Origin: SSF14 sp046331245
GTDB lineage: Bacteria; Actinomycetota; Acidimicrobiia; Acidimicrobiales; Microtrichaceae
Length of the DNA: 64,000 nucleotides
Assembly: GCA_046331245.1 (NCBI GenBank)
Contig: JAXLRH010000008.1
Coordinates: 62,001-126,000 of the forward strand
Direction of reading: 5' to 3'
Every line of letters starts with the position of its first letter. Position 1 is the stretch's first letter. The notes under the pieces are model-generated. The model was not told the origin of the DNA. It searched no databases and saw only the letters and a list, made by a program, of their open reading frames with translations. The translations under genes and the position numbers were made by a program. Shown in pieces: positions 34,742-44,339 of the stretch.

Positions 34742-35677
34742 ATGCGTCTCCTCGTCGCGCTCGGTGGCGCGCTCCTTCCCCGTGGGGCCGTCCCCGATGC
34801 CTCGGTGCAGATCGAGCACGTGACGGCCGTCGCGCCGGCGCTCGCCGCGGTGGCACAGCACCACGACGTCGTGATCACGCACGGCAATGGGCCTCAGGTG
34901 GGCCTGCTCGCGCTGGAGAGCGACGACGACGAGTCGTTGAGCCGTCCCTATCCGCTCGACGCGCTCGTCGCCGAGACCCAGGGCCTGATCGGCTACTGGC
35001 TGCAGCGCTCGCTCGCTGCGGCCGGGCTCACCCGGCCCGTCGTGAGCCTCGTCACGCAGACGGTGGTGGACGGGGCCGACCCTGCGTTCTCGGCGCCCAC
35101 GAAGTTCGTCGGGGCGGCCTACGGCGAGGACGAGGCGAGGGCGCTCGCCGCCGCCCGGGGGTGGACGGTGGCCGCGGACGGCGACCGCTGGCGACGGGTC
35201 GTGGCAAGTCCGGAGCCCCTGCGGGTGGTGGAGACGCCGACCGTCGCGCAGCTCCTCGGCAGCGGCACCACGGTGATCTGCGCCGGCGGCGGCGGTGTGC
35301 CGGTAGCCGGCACGACCGACGACACGCCGGGCGGCACGACCGACGGCCGGACCGGCGGGCTCGCCGGTGTCGAGGCGGTGGTCGACAAGGACTCGGTGGC
35401 GGCGCTGCTCGCCGTCGCGCTCGACGTCGAGCAGCTGGTGCTCCTCACCGACGTGCCGGCGGTCATGGTCGGCTACGGCACCCCCGAGGCCCGCGCCTTG
35501 GGCGACATCTCGGTCGCCGAGCTCGGAGAGCTCGCCTTCCCGGCCGGTTCGATGGGGCCCAAGGTCACCGCCGCATGCGCCTTCGCCGACGCGACCGGGC
35601 GAACGGCGGCGATCGGGGCGCTCGACGACCTCGACCGCATCCTCGCCGGTGCCGCCGGCACCCGCGTCCGGGCCTGA
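34742..35677 (+). CDS. arcC: Carbamate kinase
   Basis: A 311-aa enzyme converting carbamoyl phosphate and ADP to ATP, CO2 and ammonia, the ATP-yielding step of the arginine deiminase pathway. Motifs: GGALLP nucleotide start, HGNGPQVG, SLVTQTVVD, CAGGGGVPV, DKDSVAALLA, LLTDVPAV and AGSMGPKV. All the expected active-site blocks are present. It is divergent from the APH/ATPase operon and is 4 kb from arcA-arcB rather than joined to them, but all share the DevR-type promoter. Confidence -1.
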   Translation: MRLLVALGGALLPRGAVPDASVQIEHVTAVAPALAAVAQHHDVVITHGNGPQVGLLALESDDDESLSRPYPLDALVAETQGLIGYWLQRSLAAAGLTRPVVSLVTQTVVDGADPAFSAPTKFVGAAYGEDEARALAAARGWTVAADGDRWRRVVASPEPLRVVETPTVAQLLGSGTTVICAGGGGVPVAGTTDDTPGGTTDGRTGGLAGVEAVVDKDSVAALLAVALDVEQLVLLTDVPAVMVGYGTPEARALGDISVAELGELAFPAGSMGPKVTAACAFADATGRTAAIGALDDLDRILAGAAGTRVRA

Positions 35678-35777
35678 CGCCGAGCACGCGCCGACTGCAC
35701 GCCGACCGCACGCCGAGCGTGCGCCGGAGGCGAAGAAAAGCGACAATGAGGGCGCTACGTGACCGCTTGGAGGCCCG

Positions 35778-37214
35778 GTGGGTGAGAATTCACCGTCCGT
35801 CGATCGATTCGGCGGCGAATCGAGCTGGGGGATGCTCGAGTTCGCCCCGGACGGGATGATCGTCGCCGCGGAGTCCGGCGAGATCGTCTACGCCAACAGC
35901 AACGCCGCGGCCCTCTTCCGTTCGACCGTCGACGCCCTGGTGGGGCGCACCGTCGAGGACCTCCTGCCCGAGGACCTCCGCGGCGCGCACCGGGCGCACC
36001 GCAACCGCTACCGCGCCCACCCCACGGTGCGCACGATGGGCGCCGGCCTCCTGCTGGCGGCCCGCCGCGACGACGGCACCGAGTTCCACGCCGAGATCAG
36101 CCTCAGCCCCCTGCCCACCGACGGGCATGCGTTCGTGGTGGCCGCCGTACGCGACATCAGCGAGCGGGTCGTCGCCGAGGACCACCTCCGGCGCGTCCTG
36201 CACACGCTCGACGTGAGCGACGACGGCATCTTCATGTTCGACGCCGAGACGTTGCAGTTCGCCCACGTCAACGACGGGGCGGAGCGCCTCGTCGGCTACC
36301 CCCGCGCCGAGCTGCTCACCATGACGCCGGTGCACCTCAACCCGTACACGAGCGAGGAGCAGTACCACGAGCTGGTGGCCGAGCTCGTGGCCCACCCCGA
36401 CCGTGCGGTGCGTCGGGAGACGTCGCTCATGCGCAGCGACGGGCTCGAGGTGCCGGTGGAGAAGACCTACCGCGCCGGGCCGGTCGGCCGTGACGGCAGC
36501 CGCTGGGTCGTGTCGATGGCCCGCGACATCACCGCCCGCCTGAGCGCCGAGGCCGAGCTGCTCGCCAACCAGCAGGCGCTCCTCGAGGCGGAGCGCATCG
36601 TGCTGCTGGTCGAGGACCGCGAGCGGATCGCCCGCGACCTCCACGACACCGTCATCCAGCGGCTGTTCGCCGCGGGCCTCGGCCTGCAGTCGATCCTGCG
36701 GGCCGCCGACGACGTGGTGCGTCCCCGCCTCGAACGCACCATCGACGAGCTCGACGAGACCATCCGCGAGCTGCGTTCCGCGATCTTCTCGCTCGGCACG
36801 TCGAACCCGACGATGGGTGGCCTCCGCGGCCGCATGCTGGACGCGATCAACGAGATCTGCGCCGTGTCCTCCGTCGAGTCGCGGGTGCAGTTCGACGGGC
36901 CGATCGAGACGCTCGACCAGGCCGTCGGCGATCAGCTGGTGCCGATCGTTCGCGAGGCCGTCACCAACGCGGTGAAGCACGGTTCGCCGAGCAACGTGCG
37001 CGTGTCGGTGACCGTCGGCGACGACGTGTCGGTGACCGTGGCCGACGACGGCGCCGGGCTGACCGGCGAGGTGCTGGGTGGCCGAGGCCTGATCAACCTG
37101 AACGAGCGGGCCGTCGCCCTGGGCGGTTCGTCCACGCTCGCCCCGCTGCCGAACGGCGGCTGCGAGTTCGAGTGGCGCGTGCCGCTCAGCGCAGACGCAC
37201 CGACAAGCACGTGA
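35778..37214 (+). CDS. PAS-PAS sensor histidine kinase, DosS/NarX-like HisKA_3
   Basis: A 478-aa soluble kinase. Residues about 18-133 and 138-258 are PAS domains; 275-345 is a HisKA_3 dimerisation domain with RERIARDLHDTVIQRLFAAG, phospho-His289; 385-475 is the ATPase domain with REAVTNAVKHG (N-box) and VADDGAGL (G-box). The HisKA_3 segment is almost the same as in mycobacterial DosS/DosT, but PAS domains replace their haem-GAF domains, so the signal may be different. No transmembrane helix. GGAGG lies 4 nt before GTG 35778; no DevR-type box was seen. It is the best candidate kinase for the regulators at 2331 and 43653. Confidence -1.
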   Translation: MGENSPSVDRFGGESSWGMLEFAPDGMIVAAESGEIVYANSNAAALFRSTVDALVGRTVEDLLPEDLRGAHRAHRNRYRAHPTVRTMGAGLLLAARRDDGTEFHAEISLSPLPTDGHAFVVAAVRDISERVVAEDHLRRVLHTLDVSDDGIFMFDAETLQFAHVNDGAERLVGYPRAELLTMTPVHLNPYTSEEQYHELVAELVAHPDRAVRRETSLMRSDGLEVPVEKTYRAGPVGRDGSRWVVSMARDITARLSAEAELLANQQALLEAERIVLLVEDRERIARDLHDTVIQRLFAAGLGLQSILRAADDVVRPRLERTIDELDETIRELRSAIFSLGTSNPTMGGLRGRMLDAINEICAVSSVESRVQFDGPIETLDQAVGDQLVPIVREAVTNAVKHGSPSNVRVSVTVGDDVSVTVADDGAGLTGEVLGGRGLINLNERAVALGGSSTLAPLPNGGCEFEWRVPLSADAPTST

Positions 37215-37974
37215 CGCAGCCCTCGAGCTTCTGGAACTCGCCGATGTCGACGGTGACCGGCTCGTAGCCGAGCGAGCGGAAGAGCTCGGCGCTCTGCGGG
37301 GCGTCGGCGGCCATGAGCAGGCGTCCGTCGCCGAGCAGCACGACGTGCGCCCCCGACTCCTCGGGGACCGGCCGGAAGCGGTCGAACACGCGGTCGTCGT
37401 CGACGAGGGGCGGGTAGCCGATGATCGTGCCGTCGGGCAACGCGGTGACGGCCGACTTGAGGTGCAGCACCTTGCTCACCGGCACCACCAGCACGGTGGC
37501 GCCCAGCGGTTCGAGCAGAGCGCGGAGCTGACGGATCCCCTCGGTGTTGGTGCGCCCGCCGTGCCCCACGTAGACGACGTTGCCGACCTTCAGGATGTCG
37601 CCGCCGTCGAGGGTGCCGGGCTCGGTGATGCGCTGGATCTCGCAGCCCAGGCTCGCCGCCACCGGCTCGACGGCATCGATCTCCGGGCGCCTCGACTCGG
37701 CGCCCGGACGCGTGACGAGCGCCAGGGTGTGGAAGGTCGTGGGCGGGTGGAACATCACCACGGCGTCCTCGACGAACACGGCGTCGGGGCAGTCGTCGGC
37801 CGGCGGCACCTCGACGAGGTCCCAGCCGTCGGCGGCGAGCACCGCCGTGTACTGCTCCCACTGGCGGATCGCGAGGTCGACGTCGACGGGCACGCGCTCG
37901 AGGTGGGTGACGAGGCCGTCGGCCAGGCGGGGGCCCGGCCGACGGACGAGTGCTCGACGCTGTGGTCTCGTCAT
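37186..37974 (-). CDS. Dimethylarginine dimethylaminohydrolase / arginine-hydrolase-like
   Basis: A 262-aa pentein-fold guanidino hydrolase (about half the size of ArcA). Motifs: LVRRPG start, PDAVFVEDAVV substrate-binding acids, PGTLDGGDIL, HGGRTN, HLKSAVTAL with the catalytic His and EGCVTCLSV with the nucleophilic Cys near the end. It likely releases citrulline and (di)methylamine from methylated arginine, or acts on arginine. It is 13 nt downstream of the antiporter and would share its DevR-type promoter. Its 3' end overlaps the kinase gene end by 29 nt (convergent). Confidence -1.
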   Translation of the reverse strand: MTRPQRRALVRRPGPRLADGLVTHLERVPVDVDLAIRQWEQYTAVLAADGWDLVEVPPADDCPDAVFVEDAVVMFHPPTTFHTLALVTRPGAESRRPEIDAVEPVAASLGCEIQRITEPGTLDGGDILKVGNVVYVGHGGRTNTEGIRQLRALLEPLGATVLVVPVSKVLHLKSAVTALPDGTIIGYPPLVDDDRVFDRFRPVPEESGAHVVLLGDGRLLMAADAPQSAELFRSLGYEPVTVDIGEFQKLEGCVTCLSVRLR

Positions 37975-37987
37975 GGCGTTGCTCCGG

Positions 37988-39448
37988 TCAGCCGGCGGCG
38001 GTGGTGAGATCGACGGCCGGCACCGCCGCGGTGTCCACCTGGTCGACGGGCTCGGGGACGAGCCCGTCGCGCTCCCGGCGTGCCTTCAGGAAGGCGTAGA
38101 TCGGGAGGCCGATCGCGAGCAGCAGCACCGTCTGGTACACCGCCTGGTAGCCGGAGGCCATCGTCACCCACAGGGCGAACAGCATGCTCGCCGCAGAGAT
38201 GCTGATGTCCCGCACCAGCCGCCAGCCCTGCACCTTGCGGCGTCGGGACACGAGGTAGGCGAGCTGTGCGCAGGCCGAAAAGAAGTACGGGATCGCAACG
38301 GTGACCACCGAGAGGTACACGAGGTAGGTGAAGACCTTGAGCCCGGTCTCGCCGCTGTAGCTCCAGCCCATGAGCCCCGAGGCCACGATCGTCGAGACGA
38401 CGATGCCGAACCACGGGTTGCCCCGGGCGTCCTCCTTGGAGAACGCCTTCGGGAACATGCCGTCGCGTGCGGCAGCGAACGGCATCTCCGCGGTGACCAG
38501 CGTCCATCCGTTGAGGGCGCCGAGTCCCGAGACGACGGCCACGAGGGCCACGGCCTTGCCGATCCAGCCGGCCCCGCCGAACATCTCGCGGAAGGCGGCG
38601 ACGAACGGCGCCCCGTCCTTGACCAGCTGGGCGTGCGGCACGAGCCCCATCACGACGGCGGTCACCGCGATGTAGAGGAGACCGCTCGCCGCGGTGCCGA
38701 ACACCGACGCCCGACCCACGTTGACGCGGGGGTTCCGGACCCGACCGGCGGCGATCGACGCGCACTCCACGCCGATGAAGGAGAACAGGGCCACCCCGGC
38801 GGCGATGCCGATGCCGTCGTACAGGCTGCCGCCCGAGGCGTTGAAGGCTCCGAAGTTGGCGCTGCTCACGAAGAACCAGCCGACCAGGCCGATGAAGAGC
38901 AGCGGCAGGAACTTCAGCACCACCGTGACGTTCTCCAGCCAGGCCATCTTCTTCACGCCGGCGAGGTTCACGATCGCGGGGATCCACAGGCCGGTGAGGG
39001 CGATGCCCCAGTTGACCCAGGCGGACGGGTTCTTGATCCCGAACAGCGACTCCACGTAGAGCACCCACGACGACACGATCGCGGCGTTCCCGGCCCAGCA
39101 GGTGATCCAGTAGCACCAGGCGGTGATGAACCCGGCGAAGTCGCCGAACTCGTGCCGCGAGTACGCGTACATGCCGCCATCGACGTTCGGCACCCGTTTG
39201 GTGAGCTGACCGAACAGCTGCCCGAGCATCACCGCGCCGAGGGCGATGACCGCGAGCGTGACGATCGAACTGGTGCCGGCGCCGGCCATCACGGCGGGCA
39301 TCGTGAAGACGCCTGTGCCGATGATGCTGCCGACGACCAGCGCCGTCGAGGAGGTGAGCCCGAGCTCCTCGCCACGACCCGACGAAGCGATCGCTCCGTC
39401 GGCTGGTGTCGACGACCGGGTGGGAGGAGGTTCGAGTGTCGTTGCCAT
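37988..39448 (-). CDS. APC-family amino acid antiporter (arginine/ornithine type)
   Basis: A 486-aa, twelve-helix transporter of the basic amino acid/polyamine antiporter group (ArcD/AdiC-like). TM1 contains the unwound GSIIGTGVF substrate-binding motif; TM6 has the aromatic gating region FSFIGVECASIAAG, as in AdiC-type proteins. It probably exchanges external arginine for internal ornithine or citrulline, feeding the arginine deiminase pathway encoded divergently at 39556. DevR-type box at 39482-39497 is 35 nt before ATG. Substrate is inferred from context. Confidence -1.
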   Translation of the reverse strand: MATTLEPPPTRSSTPADGAIASSGRGEELGLTSSTALVVGSIIGTGVFTMPAVMAGAGTSSIVTLAVIALGAVMLGQLFGQLTKRVPNVDGGMYAYSRHEFGDFAGFITAWCYWITCWAGNAAIVSSWVLYVESLFGIKNPSAWVNWGIALTGLWIPAIVNLAGVKKMAWLENVTVVLKFLPLLFIGLVGWFFVSSANFGAFNASGGSLYDGIGIAAGVALFSFIGVECASIAAGRVRNPRVNVGRASVFGTAASGLLYIAVTAVVMGLVPHAQLVKDGAPFVAAFREMFGGAGWIGKAVALVAVVSGLGALNGWTLVTAEMPFAAARDGMFPKAFSKEDARGNPWFGIVVSTIVASGLMGWSYSGETGLKVFTYLVYLSVVTVAIPYFFSACAQLAYLVSRRRKVQGWRLVRDISISAASMLFALWVTMASGYQAVYQTVLLLAIGLPIYAFLKARRERDGLVPEPVDQVDTAAVPAVDLTTAAG

Positions 39449-39481
39449 TGGTCGAGTGTGCGCCCGGGGTCATGCAGCGAT

Positions 39482-39497
39482 CAGAGGACTTGGTCCC
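39482..39497 (-). promoter_or_regulatory. DevR/DosR-type box for antiporter-DDAH operon
   Basis: On the minus strand GGGACCAAGTCCTCTG. The left half is perfect; the right half (GTCC) is one base closer to the centre than in the other boxes, but the TG and the 35-nt distance to ATG 39448 keep the register. CACACT starts 12 nt before the ATG. Confidence -1.
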
Positions 39498-39506
39498 GAT
39501 CGACCC

Positions 39507-39522
39507 GGGGCCTTCGCCTCTG
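39507..39522 (+). promoter_or_regulatory. DevR/DosR-type box for arcA-arcB
   Basis: GGGGCCTTCGCCTCTG, 35 nt before ATG 39556, with GATGAT 12 nt before the start. It lies 9 nt from the divergent antiporter box, so both promoters could be served by one oligomer. Confidence -1.
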
Positions 39523-39555
39523 TGACGTCGAGTCGACCGCGCCGATGATCGGAGG

Positions 39556-40797
39556 ATGCAGACACCCGACTCCACTCCCGCGCCCCTCGGTGTCCACTCC
39601 GAGGTGGGTGAGCTCCGACAGGTCGTCGTGCACCGACCCGACCTGGAGCTGACCCGCCTCACGCCCAGCAACGTCGACGACCTCCTGTTCGACGACATCC
39701 TCTGGGTGAAGAAGGCGCGGGAGGAGCACGACGCGTTCGTCGGGTCGCTCGAGGAGCGCGGCATCGTCGTGCACCACTTCGACGAGCTCCTCGCCGAGAC
39801 GTTGAGCGACCCCGAGGCGCGGAGCGAGCTGCTCGACCGGCTGTGCACCCCCGAGCGGGTGGGCCCGGCGCTCGTCGCGCCGCTCCGTTCGCTGGGCGAG
39901 GGTGCCGCGTCACGCGACCTCGCACGATTTCTGGTGGGTGGCATCACGAAGGCCGACCTCGATCTCGACGGCGTCCGCAGCCTCACCTGGAGCGCGTTGA
40001 CCCACGACGACTTCGTGCTCCCGCCGCTGCCGAACCACCTCTTCCCCCGTGACAACTCGTGCTGGGTCTACGGCGGCGTGTCGATCAACCCGATGGCGAA
40101 GAGCGCCCGCCAGCGCGAGACGCTGCACATGCGGACGATCTACCGGCACCACCCCCTGTTCGCCGGGCAGCCGTTCGAGATCTGGCTCGGCGGCGACGAT
40201 CGCGACCACTTGCCGGCCTCGATCGAGGGCGGCGACGTGCACGTGCTGGGCAACGGCGCCGTGCTCGTCGGCATGGGGGAGCGCACCACGCCGATGGCCG
40301 TCGAGATGCTGGCAGCGGCGCTGTTCCGGGCCGGGCAGGCCACGCAGGTGATCGCCGCCGAGCTGCCCCGCTCGCACGCGTTCATGCACCTCGACACGGT
40401 GATGACGATGCTCGACCGCGACACGTTCGTCGCCTACCCCTACCTGGACACCAACCTCCGCAGCTGGACGATCCGCCCCGGCGACGACCCCGAGCACCAG
40501 ACGGTGACGGCCAACGACGACCTGTGGGCGGCGATCGCGTCGGCGCTCGGCATCGACAAGGTGCGGGTGCTCAGGGCCGACGAGGACGTGCGGGCCGCCG
40601 AGCGAGAGCAGTGGGACGACGGCACGAACTTCCTCGCCGTCGCCCCCGGCGTGGTCGTGGGGTACAACCGGAACGTCACCACGAACACCATGCTCCGCCG
40701 CAACGGCATCGAGGTGATCTCGATCGAGGGCAGCGAGCTCGGCCGAGGTCGTGGCGGTCCCCGGTGCATGACCTGCCCGATCCAGCGGGACGCCTGA
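39556..40797 (+). CDS. arcA: Arginine deiminase
   Basis: A 413-aa enzyme hydrolysing arginine to citrulline and ammonia. Signature blocks: HRPDLELTRLTPSN, LPNHLFPRDNS, IEGGDVHVLG, HLDTVMTMLDRD (catalytic His and acids) and the C-terminal GPRCMTCPI with the nucleophilic Cys. Length is typical. The arcB start is one nt after its stop. Promoter box at 39507. Confidence -1.
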   Translation: MQTPDSTPAPLGVHSEVGELRQVVVHRPDLELTRLTPSNVDDLLFDDILWVKKAREEHDAFVGSLEERGIVVHHFDELLAETLSDPEARSELLDRLCTPERVGPALVAPLRSLGEGAASRDLARFLVGGITKADLDLDGVRSLTWSALTHDDFVLPPLPNHLFPRDNSCWVYGGVSINPMAKSARQRETLHMRTIYRHHPLFAGQPFEIWLGGDDRDHLPASIEGGDVHVLGNGAVLVGMGERTTPMAVEMLAAALFRAGQATQVIAAELPRSHAFMHLDTVMTMLDRDTFVAYPYLDTNLRSWTIRPGDDPEHQTVTANDDLWAAIASALGIDKVRVLRADEDVRAAEREQWDDGTNFLAVAPGVVVGYNRNVTTNTMLRRNGIEVISIEGSELGRGRGGPRCMTCPIQRDA

Positions 40798-40798
40798 C

Positions 40799-41800
40799 AT
40801 GGGCGTCAACCTGCGTCACCGCAGCTTCCTGAAGGAGCTGGACCACACGCCCGACGAGCTCCGGTTCCTCATCGACCTCGCGGCCGACCTGAAGGCGGCC
40901 AAGCGCGCCGGCTACGAGCGGCCCACGCTCGTCGGTCGCAACATCGCGCTGATCTTCGAGAAGACGTCCACCCGCACCCGGTGCGCGTTCGAGGTCGCGG
41001 CCCACGACCAGGGCGCGCACGTCACCTACCTCGATCCGTCCGGCTCGCAGATGGGGCGCAAGGAGTCGACCAAGGACACGGCTCGCGTGCTCGGCCGCAT
41101 GTACGACGGCATCGAGTACCGCGGGTTCTCCCAGGAGATCGTCGAGACGCTCGCGGCCCACGCCGGCGTGCCGGTGTGGAACGGGCTCACCGACGAGTGG
41201 CACCCCACGCAGATGCTCGCCGACATGCTCACCATGCGGGAGCACAGCAACAAGCACCTCGACGAGATCGCGTACTGCTACCTGGGCGACGCCCGGAACA
41301 ACACCGCCCGGTCGCTGCTCGTGACGGGTGCGATGCTCGGCATGGACGTGCGCATCGCCGCGCCGGCGCACCTGTGGCCCGACGCCGGCCTGCGCGCCAC
41401 CGTCGACGACATCGCCCGCACCACCGGGGCCCGCGTGCTGGTCACCGAGTCGGTGGAGGACGCGGTGGTCGGCGTCGACTACCTGTACACCGACGTCTGG
41501 GTGTCGATGGGCGAGCCCACCGAGACGTGGGACGAGCGCATCGCCGAGCTGCTGCCGTACCAGGTGAACGCGTCGGTCGTGGCCGCCACCGGCAACCCCC
41601 GCGTGCTGTTCATGCACTGCCTTCCGGCGATGCACAACCGCGACACGGTGATCGGCGCCGAGCTCGCGGACCGCACCGGCCACGAGGCGCTGGAGGTGAC
41701 CGACGACGTGTTCGAGTCGCCGGCGTCCATCGTGTTCGACCAGGCCGAGAACCGCATGCACACCATCAAGGCCGTGATGGTGGCCACGCTCGGTCACTGA
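40799..41800 (+). CDS. arcB: Ornithine carbamoyltransferase (catabolic context)
   Basis: A 333-aa enzyme. Carbamoyl-phosphate motif FEKTSTRTRCAFE, SQMGRKES, WHPTQMLAD and HCLPAMH are all present. In the arginine deiminase pathway it converts citrulline and phosphate to ornithine and carbamoyl phosphate, which carbamate kinase then uses for ATP. It is cotranscribed with arcA. The sequence alone cannot exclude an anabolic role, but the neighbours and promoter favour the catabolic one. Confidence -1.
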   Translation: MGVNLRHRSFLKELDHTPDELRFLIDLAADLKAAKRAGYERPTLVGRNIALIFEKTSTRTRCAFEVAAHDQGAHVTYLDPSGSQMGRKESTKDTARVLGRMYDGIEYRGFSQEIVETLAAHAGVPVWNGLTDEWHPTQMLADMLTMREHSNKHLDEIAYCYLGDARNNTARSLLVTGAMLGMDVRIAAPAHLWPDAGLRATVDDIARTTGARVLVTESVEDAVVGVDYLYTDVWVSMGEPTETWDERIAELLPYQVNASVVAATGNPRVLFMHCLPAMHNRDTVIGAELADRTGHEALEVTDDVFESPASIVFDQAENRMHTIKAVMVATLGH

Positions 41801-41817
41801 GCCCGATCGCCGGGCTC
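41799..41817. terminator. Hairpin at the end of arcB
   Basis: GAGCCC (41799-41804) pairs with GGGCTC (41812-41817) across a 7-nt loop at the arcB stop, in a 35-nt gap between convergent genes. A further GCCCGGCTC follows. There is no T-run. Confidence -1.
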
Positions 41818-41835
41818 CGCTGCGGCTGGCCCGGC

Positions 41836-42668
41836 TCAGGTGCCGAGGTCGCGCCGTTCGTAGGTGCGGTCCGCCACCGCCACCATGATCGCAATCAGCC
41901 CGACCAGGAGGCCCAGGTGCCAGAGGCGGAAGCCGGTGCCCACGGGGTCGACGCCGAGGGCGTGGTACCAGGGTGACAGCGGCTGGAACGGGCGCATCGC
42001 GTCCACCAGCGCCGCCAGCGAGCTGAGCAGGTACGAGATCACCGCGACGGCGGCCGTGATGCCGCGCGCCACACCGGTGTGCCCGGTCGCCGCCACGGCG
42101 GCCTGGGCGATGCTCGCGAACAGCACGGCCAGGAGCGTGGTCGCGACGGTCGCAGCGACCAGGTTCGCCACGGCGACGTGCACCGAGAACGCCGCACATC
42201 CGATCACCAGCGCGACGCCCAGCGTGGCGCCCAGGATCACGAGGTCGATCGCGACGCCCGCCCACGTCTCGAGCACGACACGCCGACGGGAGATCGGCGC
42301 GGCCAGCAGCAGGTCGATGGTGCCGTGCGACTCCTCGTCGCCGAGCGCGCCGGACCCCCACAGGATCGCGGGGATGAACAGGAGCAGCGGCACGGTGAAC
42401 GAGAAGAGCTCGGCGCGGAGATAGCCGGCGCCGCTCGTGAAGTCGCTCATCGAGAAGAGCTTCTGCAGCGCCTTCGGGTAGCCCTCGAGCGCCTTGGTGA
42501 GCGCGTCGTTGCCGCTCACCGACGTGTACATGGCGGTGAGACCGAGCACCGTCAGCGCGATGCCGATCGACCACGCACGGACGGCCCGCTGCGCGTGCAG
42601 CCGCGTGCGGTCGAGCACCGACAGGGGCCGGCGGCTCGGGAAGGCGTCGGGGGGAGTCCGGGCGAGCC

Positions 42669-42672
<4 letters not shown>
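41836..42672 (-). CDS. ABC-2-type transporter permease
   Basis: A 278-aa membrane protein with six predicted helices. The GALGDEESHGTIDLLLAAPISRRRVVLETW segment is the typical ABC-2 permease cytoplasmic loop. Its GTG start overlaps the ATPase stop (GTGA), so they form a transporter pair of unknown substrate. Confidence -1.
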
Positions 42673-43565
<893 letters not shown>

Positions 43566-43602
43566 GGACCGCATGATGGCACGGGTGGTGTGTCGGGAGG
43601 CA

Positions 43603-43618
43603 GGGTCCTTGTGCCCTG
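43603..43618 (+). promoter_or_regulatory. DevR/DosR-type box upstream of second regulator
   Basis: GGGTCCTTGTGCCCTG, two changes from consensus. Thirty-six nt separate it from ATG 43653; CGAAAT starts 12 nt before the ATG. Confidence -1.
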
Positions 43619-43652
43619 TCGGCGCCGTGCCACCGTGTGGCGAAATGGTCCG

Positions 43653-44339
43653 ATGGAGACGACCGAACCGACGCCGTCCGCGCCGATCCGCGTCTTCCTG
43701 CTCGACGACCACGAGATCGTGCGGCGCGGCGTTCGCGAGCTCATCGAGAGCGAGCCCGACCTGATCGTGGTGGGCGAGGCGGGTACGGCAGCGGACGCGA
43801 TCGCCCGCATCCCCCCGACGCGCCCCGACGTCGCCGTGCTCGACGTGCAGCTCGACGACGGCAGCGGTGTCGAGGTGTGCCGCGACGTGCGGTCGCGGCA
43901 CCCCGAGATCGGCTGCCTGATGCTCACGTCGTTCGCCGACGACGAGGCGCTGCTCGACAGCGTGGTCGCCGGCGCGCAGGGCTACGTCCTCAAGCAGGTG
44001 CGCGGGGCCGATCTGGTGGAGAGCATCCGGGCCATCGCCGCGGGCCGCACCCTCATCCCGCCCGACGTCGTGCTGCAGGTGCGCGAGCGGCTGCGGACCG
44101 GTTCGGTGGTGGACGAGCGGCTCGCCGCCCTCAGCGGCCAGGAGCGAAAGATCCTCGACCTGCTCGCCGACGGTCTGACGAACCGCGAGATCGGTGAGCG
44201 GCTCTACCTCTCCGAGAAGACGGTCAAGAACTACATGTCGAACGTGCTCATGAAGCTCGGCATGCACCGGCGCACCGAAGCCGCCGTGTTCGCCGCCCGC
44301 GCCCGGCCGCGCGACCGGCGGCCGCCCACCTCAACCTGA
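43653..44339 (+). CDS. NarL/FixJ-family response regulator, second DevR-like copy
   Basis: A 228-aa paralogue of the regulator at 2331. The receiver has DDH (acidic pocket), phospho-acceptor Asp in VLDVQLDDGSG, TS and KQVRG. The recognition helix SEKTVKNYMS keeps the Lys, Lys and Asn that contact DNA in DosR. The two would therefore recognise similar boxes and may compete, form heterodimers, or act at different oxygen levels. It has its own DevR-type box. Its stop overlaps the convergent pentapeptide gene by 9 nt. Confidence -1.
   Translation: METTEPTPSAPIRVFLLDDHEIVRRGVRELIESEPDLIVVGEAGTAADAIARIPPTRPDVAVLDVQLDDGSGVEVCRDVRSRHPEIGCLMLTSFADDEALLDSVVAGAQGYVLKQVRGADLVESIRAIAAGRTLIPPDVVLQVRERLRTGSVVDERLAALSGQERKILDLLADGLTNREIGERLYLSEKTVKNYMSNVLMKLGMHRRTEAAVFAARARPRDRRPPTST

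Noticed and set aside
35678..35777. DevR box before the PAS kinase
   Set aside because: No match to the 14-mer in either strand; a GACAAT -10 and a GGAGG RBS suggest a separate promoter.
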